A stretch of 64,000 nucleotides of DNA from Microbacterium testaceum. Its GTDB lineage: Bacteria; Actinomycetota; Actinomycetes; Actinomycetales; Microbacteriaceae. Below the pieces are notes generated by a model. The model was not told the origin of the DNA, ran no database searches, and saw only the letters and a program-made list of their open reading frames with translations. Positions 24,920-34,115 of this stretch are shown in pieces (position 1 is the stretch's first letter; each line of letters begins with the position of its first letter). The translations under genes were made by a program, and so were the position numbers. The DNA lies in contig NZ_BJML01000002.1 of the NCBI RefSeq assembly GCF_006539145.1, forward strand, positions 1 through 64,000, in the 5' to 3' direction.

Positions 24920-25405
24920 TCAGGCCTTGGCCTCGGACTTGATGGTGTCGACGGCCTTGTTGAAGCCGCCGCTCGTGAGCGAGGAGCCTGCGACCTTGCT
25001 GACCGAGATCTCGTCGAGCTTCTTGCCCACGACCTCGCTCTGGATGCCGCCGATGAACTCGCCCTGATAGCGCTTGGACTCCGCGGCCTGCGGATCGCCG
25101 GTCACCTGGACCGCGGTGACGGTGTCGCCGGCGATCGTGAGGGTGACGTCGATGGTCTCGACGCTCTCGGGGGTGGCGTACTGGCCCGTGGCCTCGTACT
25201 CGCCGTCCTTGTAGGAACCCGAGCCGGCGGCGGCACCCGAGGTACTGGTGGGCGCCGAGCTCGCGGCCGGGGCGGCGGTGTCGGCGGGGGCGGCGTCGCT
25301 GCTCGTCGCGCCGCCCGCGCACCCGGCGAGGGTGGCGATGCCGGCAACGCCCAGCAGGGCGGTGCCGATGCGGACGGGACGGGGTACGGCTGTGGTGCGG
25401 ATCAT
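24920..25405 (-). CDS. FMN-binding domain lipoprotein
   Basis: A 161-residue lipoprotein: signal peptide with lipobox LAGC (Cys29), a Ala/Ser/Thr-rich spacer to about residue 65, then a compact FMN-binding domain. The ApbE target motif usually reads SGAT-x-TS; here the same place reads AGSSLTSGG (139-147), so the flavin acceptor would be Ser142 instead of Thr. It has YKDGEYEATGQY and a C-terminal FNKAVDTIKSEA typical of the domain. It is first in the operon with apbE (gap 5 bases) and the NqrB-FNR fusion, and should be the outward electron acceptor. Confidence 0.88.
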   Translation of the reverse strand: MIRTTAVPRPVRIGTALLGVAGIATLAGCAGGATSSDAAPADTAAPAASSAPTSTSGAAAGSGSYKDGEYEATGQYATPESVETIDVTLTIAGDTVTAVQVTGDPQAAESKRYQGEFIGGIQSEVVGKKLDEISVSKVAGSSLTSGGFNKAVDTIKSEAKA

Positions 25406-25690
25406 GAGGGTCCTCCTTCGGTCGTGCCTCGCGGCGCGTACGTGCTCACGGTAGGGACACGACCTTGGCCGTCCCCCGGTTCATTCTTTTGTGCCGGCTA
25501 TGTGCGGCCGGCGATCCGAGGGGGACGACGGTCGGCATCGCCCCGGACCGCCAGGCGGCCTTCGCGGACGATGCGCCCTGCCCGCGGCATCCGCAACCGG
25601 CGTGTCCACCCCCGCTGCACGACGGTGCGGACCGAGAACGACTCAGCCACCTCCCGAGAGGAGATGGCTGAGTGTCGAGGAAGGGACCGG
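25406..25690. promoter_or_regulatory. Intergenic region between FMN lipoprotein and prs
   Basis: These 285 bases hold no gene. The right part is the prs terminator (25641-25673). The left part must carry the promoter of the FMN-lipoprotein operon; an AAGGAGGA ribosome binding site lies just before its ATG (25409-25416, minus strand). An A/T-richer patch near 25480-25500 is the likeliest promoter site, but no clear -35/-10 pair is seen. Confidence 0.4.
25641..25673 (-). terminator. Terminator of prs
   Basis: A hairpin with outer arms ACTCAGCCA (25641-25649) and TGGCTGAGT (25665-25673) and an inner CTCC/GGAG stem closes the prs-glmU unit, 18 bases past the prs stop. Confidence 0.8.
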
Positions 25691-26725
25691 TTACGCGTCG
25701 CCGCCGAACATGCTCGTGACCGAGCCGTCCTCGAAGACCTCACGGATCGCGCGGGCCAGGAGCGGCGCGATCGGCAGCACGGTGAGACGCTCAAACCGGC
25801 GGTCGGCCCCGATCGGGATGGTGTCGGTGACCACGACCTCGTCGATCGCGGGGTCCTGCAGGCGCTCGGTCGCGGGGTCGCTGAAGATCGCGTGCGTCGC
25901 GGCGACGATGACCTTGCGGGCACCGCTGGCCTTGAGGGCCTGCGCGGCCTTCTGAATCGTGCCGCCCGTGTCGATCATGTCGTCGACGAGCAGGCAGGTG
26001 CGCCCCTGCACGTCACCGACGATCTCGTGCACCGAGACCTGGTTGGCGACCTTGGGGTCACGACGCTTGTGGATGATCGCCAGCGGGGCACCGAGGCTGT
26101 CGGACCAGGTGTCGGCGACGCGCACGCGCCCCATGTCGGGAGAGACCACGGTGAGAGTCTCGCGGTCTTCGCCGGTCAGCCCCTGCTCGAAGTGCTCGAG
26201 AAGGACGGGCTTGGCGAAGAGGTGGTCGACGGGGCCGTCGAAGAAGCCCTGGATCTGCGCGGCGTGGAGGTCGACGCTCATGATCCGGTCGGCGCCGGCG
26301 GTCTTGAGCAGATCGGCGACGAGGCGGGCGCTGATGGGCTCGCGCCCGCGGCCCTTCTTGTCTTGACGCGAGTACGGGAAATACGGCGCGACGACCGTGA
26401 TGCGCTTGGCCGAGGCCCTCTTGAGGGCGTCGAGCATGATGAGCAGCTCCATCAGCCACTCGTTGACCGGGGGGCCGAACGACTGCACCACGAACACGTC
26501 GCAGCCGCGGATCGAGACCTCGAAGCGGGTGTAGATCTCGCCCGAGGCGAAGGTGCGGTGCTCGGTGGGGGCGAGCTCGGTGCCGAGGTGCTCGGCGACC
26601 TGCTTCGCGAGTTCGGGGTGCGAGCGACCGGAGGCGACGACGAGCCGCTTCTTGGTCTTGGCGACGAGCCCGGGGGCGATGCCGTTGTCGCGGTCGAGGT
26701 CTACACGATTCTTCTTACGAGCCAT
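25691..26725 (-). CDS. prs: Ribose-phosphate pyrophosphokinase (PRPP synthetase)
   Basis: A 344-residue class I enzyme making PRPP from ribose 5-phosphate and ATP for nucleotide, His and Trp synthesis. Conserved are APYFPYSRQDKKGRGREPIS, VVSPDMGRVR and the PRPP-binding CLLVDDMIDTGGTI. The ATG at 26725 has AGGAAG 7 bases upstream and overlaps the glmU stop by 11 bases, so translation is probably coupled. The N-terminus has about 20 extra residues before the KKRLVVASG start of the usual enzyme. Confidence 0.97.
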   Translation of the reverse strand: MARKKNRVDLDRDNGIAPGLVAKTKKRLVVASGRSHPELAKQVAEHLGTELAPTEHRTFASGEIYTRFEVSIRGCDVFVVQSFGPPVNEWLMELLIMLDALKRASAKRITVVAPYFPYSRQDKKGRGREPISARLVADLLKTAGADRIMSVDLHAAQIQGFFDGPVDHLFAKPVLLEHFEQGLTGEDRETLTVVSPDMGRVRVADTWSDSLGAPLAIIHKRRDPKVANQVSVHEIVGDVQGRTCLLVDDMIDTGGTIQKAAQALKASGARKVIVAATHAIFSDPATERLQDPAIDEVVVTDTIPIGADRRFERLTVLPIAPLLARAIREVFEDGSVTSMFGGDA

Positions 26726-28163
26726 CGGCCGCTTCCTGTTCAGCCCGAGCCCGCGCGGCCACGTCGGCCGCCCTGGTGCCCGGTCGGTTCTTCTCGACCC
26801 ACCCCTCGACGTTGCGCTGGGGTGCCACGCTGAGCGCCAGTGCACCGGCCGGGACGTCCTTACGGATCACCGCTCCGGCGCCCGTCTTGGCGCCCGCTCC
26901 AATCGTAACCGGCGCGACGAAGACGTTGTGCGATCCGCTGTGCACCTCGTCGCCGATCACCGTGCGGTGCTTGGCGATGTCGTCGTAGTTGGCGGTGATC
27001 GCGCCGGCGCCGAGGTTGACGCCGCGGCCGATCTCGGTGTCGCCGATGTAGGAGAGATGCGGCACCTTGCTGCCCTCTCCGATCGAGGAGTTCTTCACCT
27101 CGACGAAGGTGCCGACCTTGCCGTTCACGCCCACCCGCGCATTGGCGCGGAGGTAGGCGAACGGACCGACCGTGGCGCCCGCCTCGACGACGGCCAGGGT
27201 GCCGTCGGTGCGGGTGACCGTGGCGTTCTCGCCCACCTCGCAGTCGACGAGGCTCGTGTCGGGGCCGATCGTGGCACCCGAGGCGATGACGGTCGCTCCG
27301 CGCACGTGCGTGTTGGGGAGGATCGTGACATCGGGGGCGAGGGTCGCGGTGACGTCGATCCAGGTCGTGGCGGGATCGACGACGGTGACGCCCTCGAGCT
27401 GCCAGCGACGCACCGTGCGGGCGTTGAGCGTGCGCCCAGCCTCGGACAGCTGGACGCGATCGTTGACGCCGAGAGCGGCCGAGGCGTCGGACGTGACGGA
27501 TGCCGCAACCCCCAGCCGCGCGTCACGGAGCAGACCGACCACGTCGGTGAGGTACTTCTCGCCCTGGGCGTTCGAGGTGCCCACCTGTGCGAGCTGGGCG
27601 CGCAGGGGCGCCGCCTGGAACACGTAGACCCCGACGTTGATCTCGGTCACCGCGGCCTCGTCGGCCGTGGCGTCTTTCTGTTCGACGATGCGGCGCACGC
27701 CGTCGGTCTCGTCGCGGAGGATGCGGCCGTACCCGAAAGGTTGATCGACGCGGGCGCTCAGCAGGGTGACCGCGGTACCGCCCGTGCGGTGCGTCGCGAG
27801 GAGCTCGGTGAGCGTGCCGGTCTCGAGGAGCGGCACGTCGGCACTGAGCACGAGCACATCGCCCTCGAAGCCGTCGAGGGCGTCGAGGGCGACCTCGACC
27901 GCGCGGCCGGTGCCCGGCACCTCGTCCTGATCGACGATCACGACGCCGGGCGCGAGTTCCGACACGGTCTCGGCGACGAGCTCGCGCTCGTGGCGCACGA
28001 CGACGACGATGCGAGCCGGGTCGAGGGATGCCGCGGTGTCGAGCACATGACCGACCAGCGGACGACCGCCGACAGGGTGCAGCACCTTGGGGGTGCGGGA
28101 GCGCATGCGCGTTCCCTGACCCGCAGCGAGGACGACGACGGCCAACTCGGTCGGTGATGTCAT
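26715..28163 (-). CDS. glmU: Bifunctional UDP-GlcNAc pyrophosphorylase / GlcN-1-P acetyltransferase
   Basis: A 482-residue enzyme that acetylates glucosamine 1-phosphate and then forms UDP-GlcNAc for peptidoglycan. The N-terminal uridyltransferase has LAAGQGTRMRSRTPKVLHP; the C-terminal left-handed beta-helix has repeated hexapeptides and SYIGDTEIGRGVNLGAGAIT with the acetyltransferase residues. The start ATG is at 28163, only 1 base beyond the 3' end of tRNA-Gln, so glmU has no independent leader: the ribosome binding site would lie inside the tRNA acceptor stem (GGCGGAG). It overlaps prs by 11 bases. Confidence 0.97.
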   Translation of the reverse strand: MTSPTELAVVVLAAGQGTRMRSRTPKVLHPVGGRPLVGHVLDTAASLDPARIVVVVRHERELVAETVSELAPGVVIVDQDEVPGTGRAVEVALDALDGFEGDVLVLSADVPLLETGTLTELLATHRTGGTAVTLLSARVDQPFGYGRILRDETDGVRRIVEQKDATADEAAVTEINVGVYVFQAAPLRAQLAQVGTSNAQGEKYLTDVVGLLRDARLGVAASVTSDASAALGVNDRVQLSEAGRTLNARTVRRWQLEGVTVVDPATTWIDVTATLAPDVTILPNTHVRGATVIASGATIGPDTSLVDCEVGENATVTRTDGTLAVVEAGATVGPFAYLRANARVGVNGKVGTFVEVKNSSIGEGSKVPHLSYIGDTEIGRGVNLGAGAITANYDDIAKHRTVIGDEVHSGSHNVFVAPVTIGAGAKTGAGAVIRKDVPAGALALSVAPQRNVEGWVEKNRPGTRAADVAARARAEQEAADGS

Positions 28164-28164
28164 G

Positions 28165-28236
28165 CTCCGCCGCCAGGATTCGAACCTAGACCTAACAGCT
28201 CCAAAGGCTGTCGTGCTGCCGTTACACCACGGCGGA
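28165..28236 (-). tRNA. tRNA-Gln (anticodon TTG)
   Basis: A 72-base tRNA. The acceptor arms are TCCGCCG (5') and CGGCGGA (3') with discriminator G at 28165. The anticodon stem ACAGC/GCTGT closes loop CTTTGGA with anticodon TTG (28202-28204 on the plus strand), and the T arm contains GGTTCGAATCC. The CCA end is not encoded: the bases after the discriminator are C then ATG, the glmU start. A perfect GTGCCCGCGGGCAC palindrome lies just upstream at 28239-28252 and could form a leader hairpin. Confidence 0.96.
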
Positions 28237-28337
28237 CCGTGCCCGCGGGCACCGGTCAAGTCTGCCAGACCCGAGCGCCGCGCGTTCCGCCCGCGGCGCG
28301 CGCCGACGGTGGGCCGGGTACTCGACATAATGAGTTC

Positions 28338-28835
28338 GTGGCCCGGGACAGCGACGAAGTCGACCGCATCGTCGATGCGTGGATGCGACAGCGCCCCGAT
28401 CTGGACTTCTCGCCCCTCGAGGTGCTCTCGCGTGTCGCTCGCCTCTCGCGACACCTCGACATCGCCCGCAAAGAGGCGTTCCGCCGCAGCGACATCGAGT
28501 CGTGGGAGTGGGACGTGCTCTCGGCCCTTCGGCGCGCGGGCGAGCCCTACCAGCTGAGCCCGAAGCAGCTTCTGCAGCAGACGCTGGTGTCCAGCGGCAC
28601 CATGACGAACCGCATCGACCGGCTGGTCGCGCGCCGTTTCGTGCGCCGTGAGGCCGACCCCGGCGACGGACGGAGCATCCTGGTGACCCTGACCGACGAC
28701 GGACGAGTACGGGTGGATGCCGCGATCACCCGTCTCGTCGACGCTGAGGCCCTCCTGCTCGAGGGCCTCTCGCGCGGCGACCGCGACCGCCTCGCGACGT
28801 TGCTGCGCAAGTTGAGTCTGGGATTCGACGCGTGA
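28338..28835 (+). CDS. MarR-family transcriptional regulator
   Basis: A 165-residue winged-helix regulator. Helices around residues 40-65 lead to the recognition region QQTLVSSGTMTNRIDRLVARRFVRR (core SSGTMTNRIDRL) and the wing DPGDGRSILVTLTDDG. The GTG start has CATAAT 6 bases upstream and no ribosome binding site, so a leaderless transcript is likely. Its stop overlaps the next gene by 4 bases (GTGA), tying it to a small membrane protein. The second MarR gene in the window (59903-60394) resembles it in length and domain order. Confidence 0.9.
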   Translation: MARDSDEVDRIVDAWMRQRPDLDFSPLEVLSRVARLSRHLDIARKEAFRRSDIESWEWDVLSALRRAGEPYQLSPKQLLQQTLVSSGTMTNRIDRLVARRFVRREADPGDGRSILVTLTDDGRVRVDAAITRLVDAEALLLEGLSRGDRDRLATLLRKLSLGFDA

Positions 28836-29344
28836 GCGCGCCGGTGGAATCTCGCTCTCGCTGGGCCCGCGTGCGGGCGTGGTTCGGCGTGCGCTTCCGC
28901 TCCCCCGCGGCGATCTACGGCCTGATCGTCTTCGCGGCCTTCGTCTCGATCGCCGACGATCACGCCGAGGATGTGTGGGAGGTGCTCTGGAGCGCCTCGG
29001 TGTCTCTCGTGGTGTTCTTCATCGCGCACGTGTTCGCCCACACCCTCACCGAGCACGCCGACCACGGCCTGCGTCGCGCGACCCGCGAGGGAATGCGCCA
29101 TGGCGCCGGCATGCTCTACGCCTCGGTGCCGTCGATCCTGGTCCTCGTGTGGGCCGGCCTCACCGGCGTGTCGGTGGACGATGCTTTCGAGGCCTGCATG
29201 TGGGCGACCTTCGCGGTGCTCGCGCTGCTGGGCTACGGCGCGTACGCCCGGCGGAAGGCGGCGATCGCCGTTCGCCTGCTCGGCGCGTTCGCCACCGCCT
29301 GCCTCGGCATCTTCATCGTCGCGCTCGAATACGGCATCCACTGA
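28832..29344 (+). CDS. Hypothetical membrane protein coupled to MarR regulator
   Basis: A 170-residue protein with four predicted membrane segments (about residues 26-44, 52-70, 95-113, 120-160). Charged residues inside the membrane region (FVSIADDHAEDVWEV; HVFAHTLTEHADHG) include several His and Asp/Glu that could bind metal. No family is recognised with confidence. The GTG start overlaps the MarR stop, so it is probably the main gene under that regulator or its partner. Confidence 0.72.
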   Translation: MSAPVESRSRWARVRAWFGVRFRSPAAIYGLIVFAAFVSIADDHAEDVWEVLWSASVSLVVFFIAHVFAHTLTEHADHGLRRATREGMRHGAGMLYASVPSILVLVWAGLTGVSVDDAFEACMWATFAVLALLGYGAYARRKAAIAVRLLGAFATACLGIFIVALEYGIH

Positions 29345-29420
29345 CGGCATCCCTCGACGACGTCCCATGACCGGGCGCGAGCGCCCCGGCACCCTCGGCA
29401 CGACGCGGCAGGAACGGCGA

Positions 29421-30155
29421 TCAGTCCCGAGCGACCGCCCGGCGACGGGCGCGGCTGCGCAGGACGAAGCCGGCGACGACAGCCAGGAGGGCCCCGAGTC
29501 CCGCAACGCCCGCGACCTGCGCCCCCGTGACGGCGAGGTCCGACCCGCCCGCGGCGACGGGGACCGGGGTCGTCGAGGCCGAGGCGCGCGGAGTGGCCGT
29601 GACGGTGGCCGCCGGGTCGGGGCCGACCGACGCCGAGGCGCTCGGCGACGGCGCGGCGGTGGTCGGGGCCGTCGTCGGAGTCGGACGGGGCTGACCCGGA
29701 ACAGACCAGCCCGCTGCGGTGAGGGTCACGGGAACACTGACCACCGAGACGACCGACGAGGGGATCCCGGACGAGAGCACAAGGCACTCGAGGCTGAGGG
29801 TCGCCGCGGTCGTTCCCGAGGGGACCGCGGCGCTGAACGACGACCCCATGGGGACGCTGACGGCCGCTCCCCCGTTCACGGGCACGGTCGCCGACACCAC
29901 GACGGTGCTGCCCCCGGCCGCCACCGTCAGGCGCGCGCCGTCGCGCGTGCCGGCGGGGCAGCCGTCGGCGAAGTCCGCGGTGGCGAACGACGGGTAGGCG
30001 GCGGCGTCACCCGAAAAGACGGCCGCGCCGCCGGCATCCCGCAGCACGAGGGGGCTCGCCGCGGAGGCGGCCAGGGTACCGAGCGGAACGAGACCCGCGA
30101 CGAGCACCGCGGCGGCGACGGGAAGGAGACGGGTGGGCACGGGCGTGGACGACAT
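29421..30155 (-). CDS. Secreted surface protein with LAVTG sortase motif
   Basis: A 244-residue protein: N-terminal signal peptide (about residues 1-34), a beta-type extracellular domain, a Pro/Thr/Ser/Ala-rich linker (about 165-205), then LAVTG at 207-211 followed by a membrane helix and RSRARRRAVARD. LAxTG is the sorting signal of class E sortases in high-GC actinobacteria, so it is likely cell-wall anchored; the sortase gene is not in the window. The ATG at 30155 is used. It is divergent from the Tat-exported PHP protein. The function of the globular part is unknown. Confidence 0.82.
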   Translation of the reverse strand: MSSTPVPTRLLPVAAAVLVAGLVPLGTLAASAASPLVLRDAGGAAVFSGDAAAYPSFATADFADGCPAGTRDGARLTVAAGGSTVVVSATVPVNGGAAVSVPMGSSFSAAVPSGTTAATLSLECLVLSSGIPSSVVSVVSVPVTLTAAGWSVPGQPRPTPTTAPTTAAPSPSASASVGPDPAATVTATPRASASTTPVPVAAGGSDLAVTGAQVAGVAGLGALLAVVAGFVLRSRARRRAVARD

Positions 30156-30309
30156 GGCTGCTCTCGATCGGGTGGTGAGGACGAACGGACTGTGCCCCAC
30201 GGTTCGGTCTACCGGGTGAACGGGTGACGACGTGAACATCACCCGGCGGCCACCCGCCATTCACCCGCGGACCCTACGTTCCCGGCGACCCCTCTCACGA
30301 AAGTGTCCG

Positions 30310-31974
30310 ATGCCCACTCACACCCCTTCCGGCTTCTCCCGCCGTACCTTCCTCGCCGCGGCGGCCGCCGCCGTCACCACGGCATCCGCGGCGTCGTCGT
30401 TCGGCCCCGCCGCCTCTTCGATCGCGACCGCCGCGACCCCCGCCGCCGTCACTGACCCGAAGGCCCTGCGCTGGCTGGTCTTCGACCACCACGTGCACTC
30501 GGTCTACTCGCACGACGCGAAGTATGCGATGACGACGATCCTCGACCAGGCCCAGCGTTTCGGAGTGGATGCCATCGCTTTCACGGAACACAGCAACGTC
30601 GGTCACGCGAACGTCGGCGGTGTCTTCAACGCGGCCCGAGAGATCGAGGCGGCGCGGACGGCGCGCCCCGACCTGCTCGTGTTCCAGGGACTGGAGTGGT
30701 ACATCCCCGCCGCCGAGCACGGGACGGTCCTCGTCGCACCCGGCCCCCGGGTCACCGAGGTGCTGCGTCACTTCGAGTTGACCTACGACGGCAAGCTCAA
30801 TCAGTGGGAGAAGCCGCGGCCGAACACGAGCGACGCCGCCGACTGGCTGCAGCACGCGGTCGAGGGGATCGGCTGGCTCGGACAGCAGCGCGCCGCGGGC
30901 GTCATCGACGACGTGCTCGTCCTGGCCAATCACCCCAGCCGCCTCGGCATCGACTCCCCCGGCGAACTCCGCGCGTGGCAGGACGCCGACCCCGACGTGT
31001 TCGTCGGCTTCGAGGGCGCACCGGGCGCGCAGGCCTCGGGTCTCGCCGCGAACACCACCGACCGCTCTCAGCGCGGCGAGTACGAGAACGCGCGCAGCGA
31101 TTACTCCTACCCCGGGTTCCCCAGCGAGGCCTACCGGGCGCACGGCGGGTTCGACTGGATGACGGCCGTCGTCGGCGGCATGTGGGACGCCCTGCTCAGC
31201 GAGGGCCGGCGCTGGTGGATCACCACGAACAGCGACCTGCACCTGAAGAACTTCGACACCACCCGCGTGGGCGACTTCCCCACCGGCTCCGGCTGGGACA
31301 ACGGAGCGACCCTCGCGAACTTCAATCGCGCGGGCCGCCGCCCCGACCCCGTGTCGACCGCGGCGCCGCAGGGCGGCAGCGACCTCTGGCCGGGCGAGTT
31401 CAGCCGCACGCACGTCGGTGCCGTGGACAAGACGCACATGGCGGTCCTCGACGCCGTTCGCGCGGGGCGCATGTGGGTCGACCACGGCCACCTCGTCGCC
31501 GGGCTCGCGGTCACCCTGCGGGCGGTCGACGACCCCGCGAACGCCGCCACCCTCGGAGGGACACTGCGCGTTCCGACGGGGACGAAGATCGAGATCGTCA
31601 TCGAGGTCGAACCGACCGCGCAGCGCAACTCCGCCGGCATCCTGCCCCGTCTGGCCCACCTCGATGTGATCCGCGGCGAGATCACCGGCGCGGTGAGCGA
31701 CCGCGACGCAATGGTCGCCCCGCGCACCCGCGTCATCGAGTTGCGTGACGTGAGCGATCGCAGTGGCTCGCCCTTCCAGATCGTGATCCCGGTGGGAACG
31801 GCCGACGTCGACGGCTACGTGCGCGTGCGCGGCTCCGACGGCAAGGTGCACGGCACCGGCCCCCGTGGCGCCGAGGTCGACCCGCGGGCACCTCAGCCCC
31901 ACGCGGCCGGGCAGGGGAACCCCTGGCTCGACACGTGGCTCTACACGAACCCGATCTTCGTGGCAGTGCGCTGA
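30310..31974 (+). CDS. Tat-exported PHP-domain phosphoesterase-like protein
   Basis: A 554-residue protein with a twin-arginine signal (SRRTFLAAAAAAV, residues 10-22) and a metal-dependent PHP fold: FDHHVHSVYSHD, AFTEHSN, VLANHPSRLG and TTNSDLHLKN supply the usual His/Asp/Glu ligands. The C-terminal part is beta-rich. PHP proteins hydrolyse phosphoesters; the substrate here is unknown. The ATG at 30310 is chosen, because it starts just ahead of the Tat motif; the ribosome binding site is weak. A strong terminator follows. Confidence 0.85.
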   Translation: MPTHTPSGFSRRTFLAAAAAAVTTASAASSFGPAASSIATAATPAAVTDPKALRWLVFDHHVHSVYSHDAKYAMTTILDQAQRFGVDAIAFTEHSNVGHANVGGVFNAAREIEAARTARPDLLVFQGLEWYIPAAEHGTVLVAPGPRVTEVLRHFELTYDGKLNQWEKPRPNTSDAADWLQHAVEGIGWLGQQRAAGVIDDVLVLANHPSRLGIDSPGELRAWQDADPDVFVGFEGAPGAQASGLAANTTDRSQRGEYENARSDYSYPGFPSEAYRAHGGFDWMTAVVGGMWDALLSEGRRWWITTNSDLHLKNFDTTRVGDFPTGSGWDNGATLANFNRAGRRPDPVSTAAPQGGSDLWPGEFSRTHVGAVDKTHMAVLDAVRAGRMWVDHGHLVAGLAVTLRAVDDPANAATLGGTLRVPTGTKIEIVIEVEPTAQRNSAGILPRLAHLDVIRGEITGAVSDRDAMVAPRTRVIELRDVSDRSGSPFQIVIPVGTADVDGYVRVRGSDGKVHGTGPRGAEVDPRAPQPHAAGQGNPWLDTWLYTNPIFVAVR

Positions 31975-31983
31975 TCTCACGTC

Positions 31984-32017
31984 GAACGGCCCGTCCCCAG
32001 CCGGGGGCGGGCCGTTC
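31984..32017. terminator. Strong bidirectional terminator
   Basis: A 15-step stem pairs 31984-31998 with 32003-32017 around a 4-base loop; the outer arms are GAACGGCCCG and CGGGCCGTTC. It separates the convergent PHP and ABC-F genes. Confidence 0.85.
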
Positions 32018-32026
32018 GGCGTGAGA

Positions 32027-32092
32027 GGAGGAGATCCGGGCAGCGGAGGACGCTCGAGGTGCGAAACGTCCTCCGCTCCGCGATCCTCCTCC
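32027..32092. repeat. Long imperfect inverted repeat
   Basis: AGCGGAGGACG (32042-32052) pairs perfectly with CGTCCTCCGCT (32067-32077), and outer arms GGAGGAGATC (32027-32036) and GATC-CTCCTCC (32082-32092, one bulge) extend the stem. It lies next to the terminator and 28 bases past the ABC-F stop. It may be a second terminator for that gene, or a repetitive palindromic element. Confidence 0.6.
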
Positions 32093-32119
32093 GCTCTTCG
32101 GCGCTCGCCCGGGGGTAGC

Positions 32120-33913
<1,794 letters not shown>

Positions 33914-34072
33914 ATCCGTCCCAGGCTACGCGCTGCCCGGGGTGTGCCCGCGCGCCGGGGTGCCGGCATCCGGGATCTCCTGCTTCCCGTCGCCCATCTG
34001 GCGCGCTACGGACGAGACGATCGCAGACGCACCCCGGATGCCGGCACCCGGGGCCGCGGTCGGAACGACGAC

Positions 34073-34100
34073 GGGGCCGCCCGGCGAACCGGACGACCCC
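34073..34100 (-). terminator. Terminator of the osmoprotectant operon
   Basis: On the minus strand, a 12-step stem with two G-T wobbles is capped by a TTCG tetraloop closed by G-C pairs (GGTTCGCC), 15 bases past the substrate-binding-protein stop. TTCG loops give very stable RNA hairpins. Confidence 0.8.
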
Positions 34101-34115
34101 GCGTGACGTGACGGC

